From contig JAHFJK010000010.1 of the NCBI GenBank assembly GCA_023245915.1, positions 1 to 19,003 on the forward strand: DNA of 19,003 nucleotides, given 5' to 3'. Made by a program: the position numbers and the translations under genes. The stretch comes from Candidatus Doudnabacteria bacterium (GTDB taxonomy: Bacteria; Patescibacteriota; Doudnabacteria; UBA920). Of the stretch, positions 18,568 to 19,003 are shown piece after piece (position 1 is the first letter of the stretch; every line of letters starts with the position of its first letter). The notes beneath the pieces were generated by a model, which saw nothing but the letters and a program-made list of their open reading frames with translations, was not told where the DNA came from and did not search any database.

Positions 18568-19003
18568 AAATAAGTTGGGAAAAAGCTATAACTGTGCCAA
18601 CAGGAAAGAAGACTGGATTAAAAACCAGAGTGTAAAATAGGGCTGTTTGTTTTCTTTTTTCGTATTCTATAATTTTACGTTCTAAGAAAAAACTTGCGAA
18701 TAAAAAGCTCAGCGGAACAGTCAAAACCCCCGAAATCAAAATGGACAAGAAGTGCTGTGGCTGGAAGAAAAGAATATCAAGAAAGGAAGGTATGATAGGG
18801 CCCAGCCAACCGATCCCCCCCCATAAAATTATAACGATAACGCCAATCAGTCCAGTTATTAACAGCATACCGATTTGAAATACTATTGCAGAAAACAATA
18901 ACTTGGCTTTTTTTACGTCTTTTTGATAGAAACCCACACTAATAAAAATATAGACAACAGAAAGTAAAGCTGAAAAAATAATTATAAATTTATCAATTGT
19001 CCT
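18530..19003 (-). CDS. Multi-pass membrane protein, 5' end beyond the window
   Basis: The frame is open to the right edge; a GTG at 18937 is an internal possibility, but the codons before it (IDKFIIIFSALLSVVYIFIS) encode another hydrophobic helix, so the real start is probably outside. At least four hydrophobic segments are visible: the one just quoted, LLFSAIVFQIGMLLITGLIGVIVIILW, FLSILISGVLTVPLSFLFASFFL and LFYTLVFNPVFFPVGTVIAFS. It forms an overlapping pair with the gene at 18148-18567. The function is unknown. Confidence 0.7.
   Translation of the reverse strand, partial: RTIDKFIIIFSALLSVVYIFISVGFYQKDVKKAKLLFSAIVFQIGMLLITGLIGVIVIILWGGIGWLGPIIPSFLDILFFQPQHFLSILISGVLTVPLSFLFASFFLERKIIEYEKRKQTALFYTLVFNPVFFPVGTVIAFSQLIYASRTANQEHKG

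Noticed and set aside
1..19003. CRISPR array
   Set aside because: The repeats are palindromic, dispersed and without regular unique spacers; no cas genes are present.

Overview
The window most likely comes from a member of the Candidate Phyla Radiation (Patescibacteria), from a chromosome with accessory content. This is an inference from gene families, not a database match. The clues are a low-to-moderate GC genome using TGA as stop, several promoters whose -10 box sits 6-7 bases before the start codon (leaderless mRNAs), small membrane proteins, a degenerate PP2C-like/beta-propeller membrane protein, a serine recombinase preceded by a short helical ORF, and very many short palindromic intergenic repeats.

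Layout. 1-3400 (minus strand): a four-gene operon of an EcoRII-like restriction enzyme, a cytosine-5 methyltransferase, a Vsr nuclease overlapping the methyltransferase by 83 bases, and a membrane-anchored coiled-coil protein. 3490-5570: a small ORF and a serine recombinase whose 3' end runs into a tRNA-Gln(CTG) gene, next to a broken second tRNA-Gln carrying a palindromic insert. 5616-9175: a YdcF-like membrane protein, an ECF sigma factor, and an overlapping gene for a membrane protein with an anti-sigma-like N-terminus and an external beta-propeller. 9230-10960: a small zinc/AT-hook-like gene on the minus strand, then a probable L10 leader with attenuator, rplJ and rplL. 11044-12801: repeats, a dus gene with palindromic repeats inserted in frame, and a GIY-YIG nuclease gene enclosed by terminal inverted repeats. 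12814-15591: a PP2C-like/TM/beta-propeller protein divergent from a winged-helix/nucleotidyltransferase-like protein. 15762-16197: two foreign-looking small genes, the first ending in Gly-Gly like a MoaD/ThiS/ubiquitin-type carrier. 16377-17896: a two-TM peptide, a GxxExxY pseudogene broken by one TAA codon, and lexA. 17960-19003: a small cysteine-containing ORF and two membrane proteins, the last cut by the window edge.

Three observations stand out. First, the GIY-YIG gene lies in a 369-bp unit with hairpin ends and TGTCAT...ATGACA termini. A 90-bp gene-less unit upstream of rplJ has the same two ends, which suggests an autonomous element and its MITE-like derivative. Second, the restriction operon and the GxxExxY-lexA locus have nearly identical promoters sharing a GTGAACGA and AGTATACTAT core, so a common regulator (LexA is the obvious candidate) may control both. 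Third, the dus reading frame has absorbed several repeat elements without losing frame or catalytic motifs.
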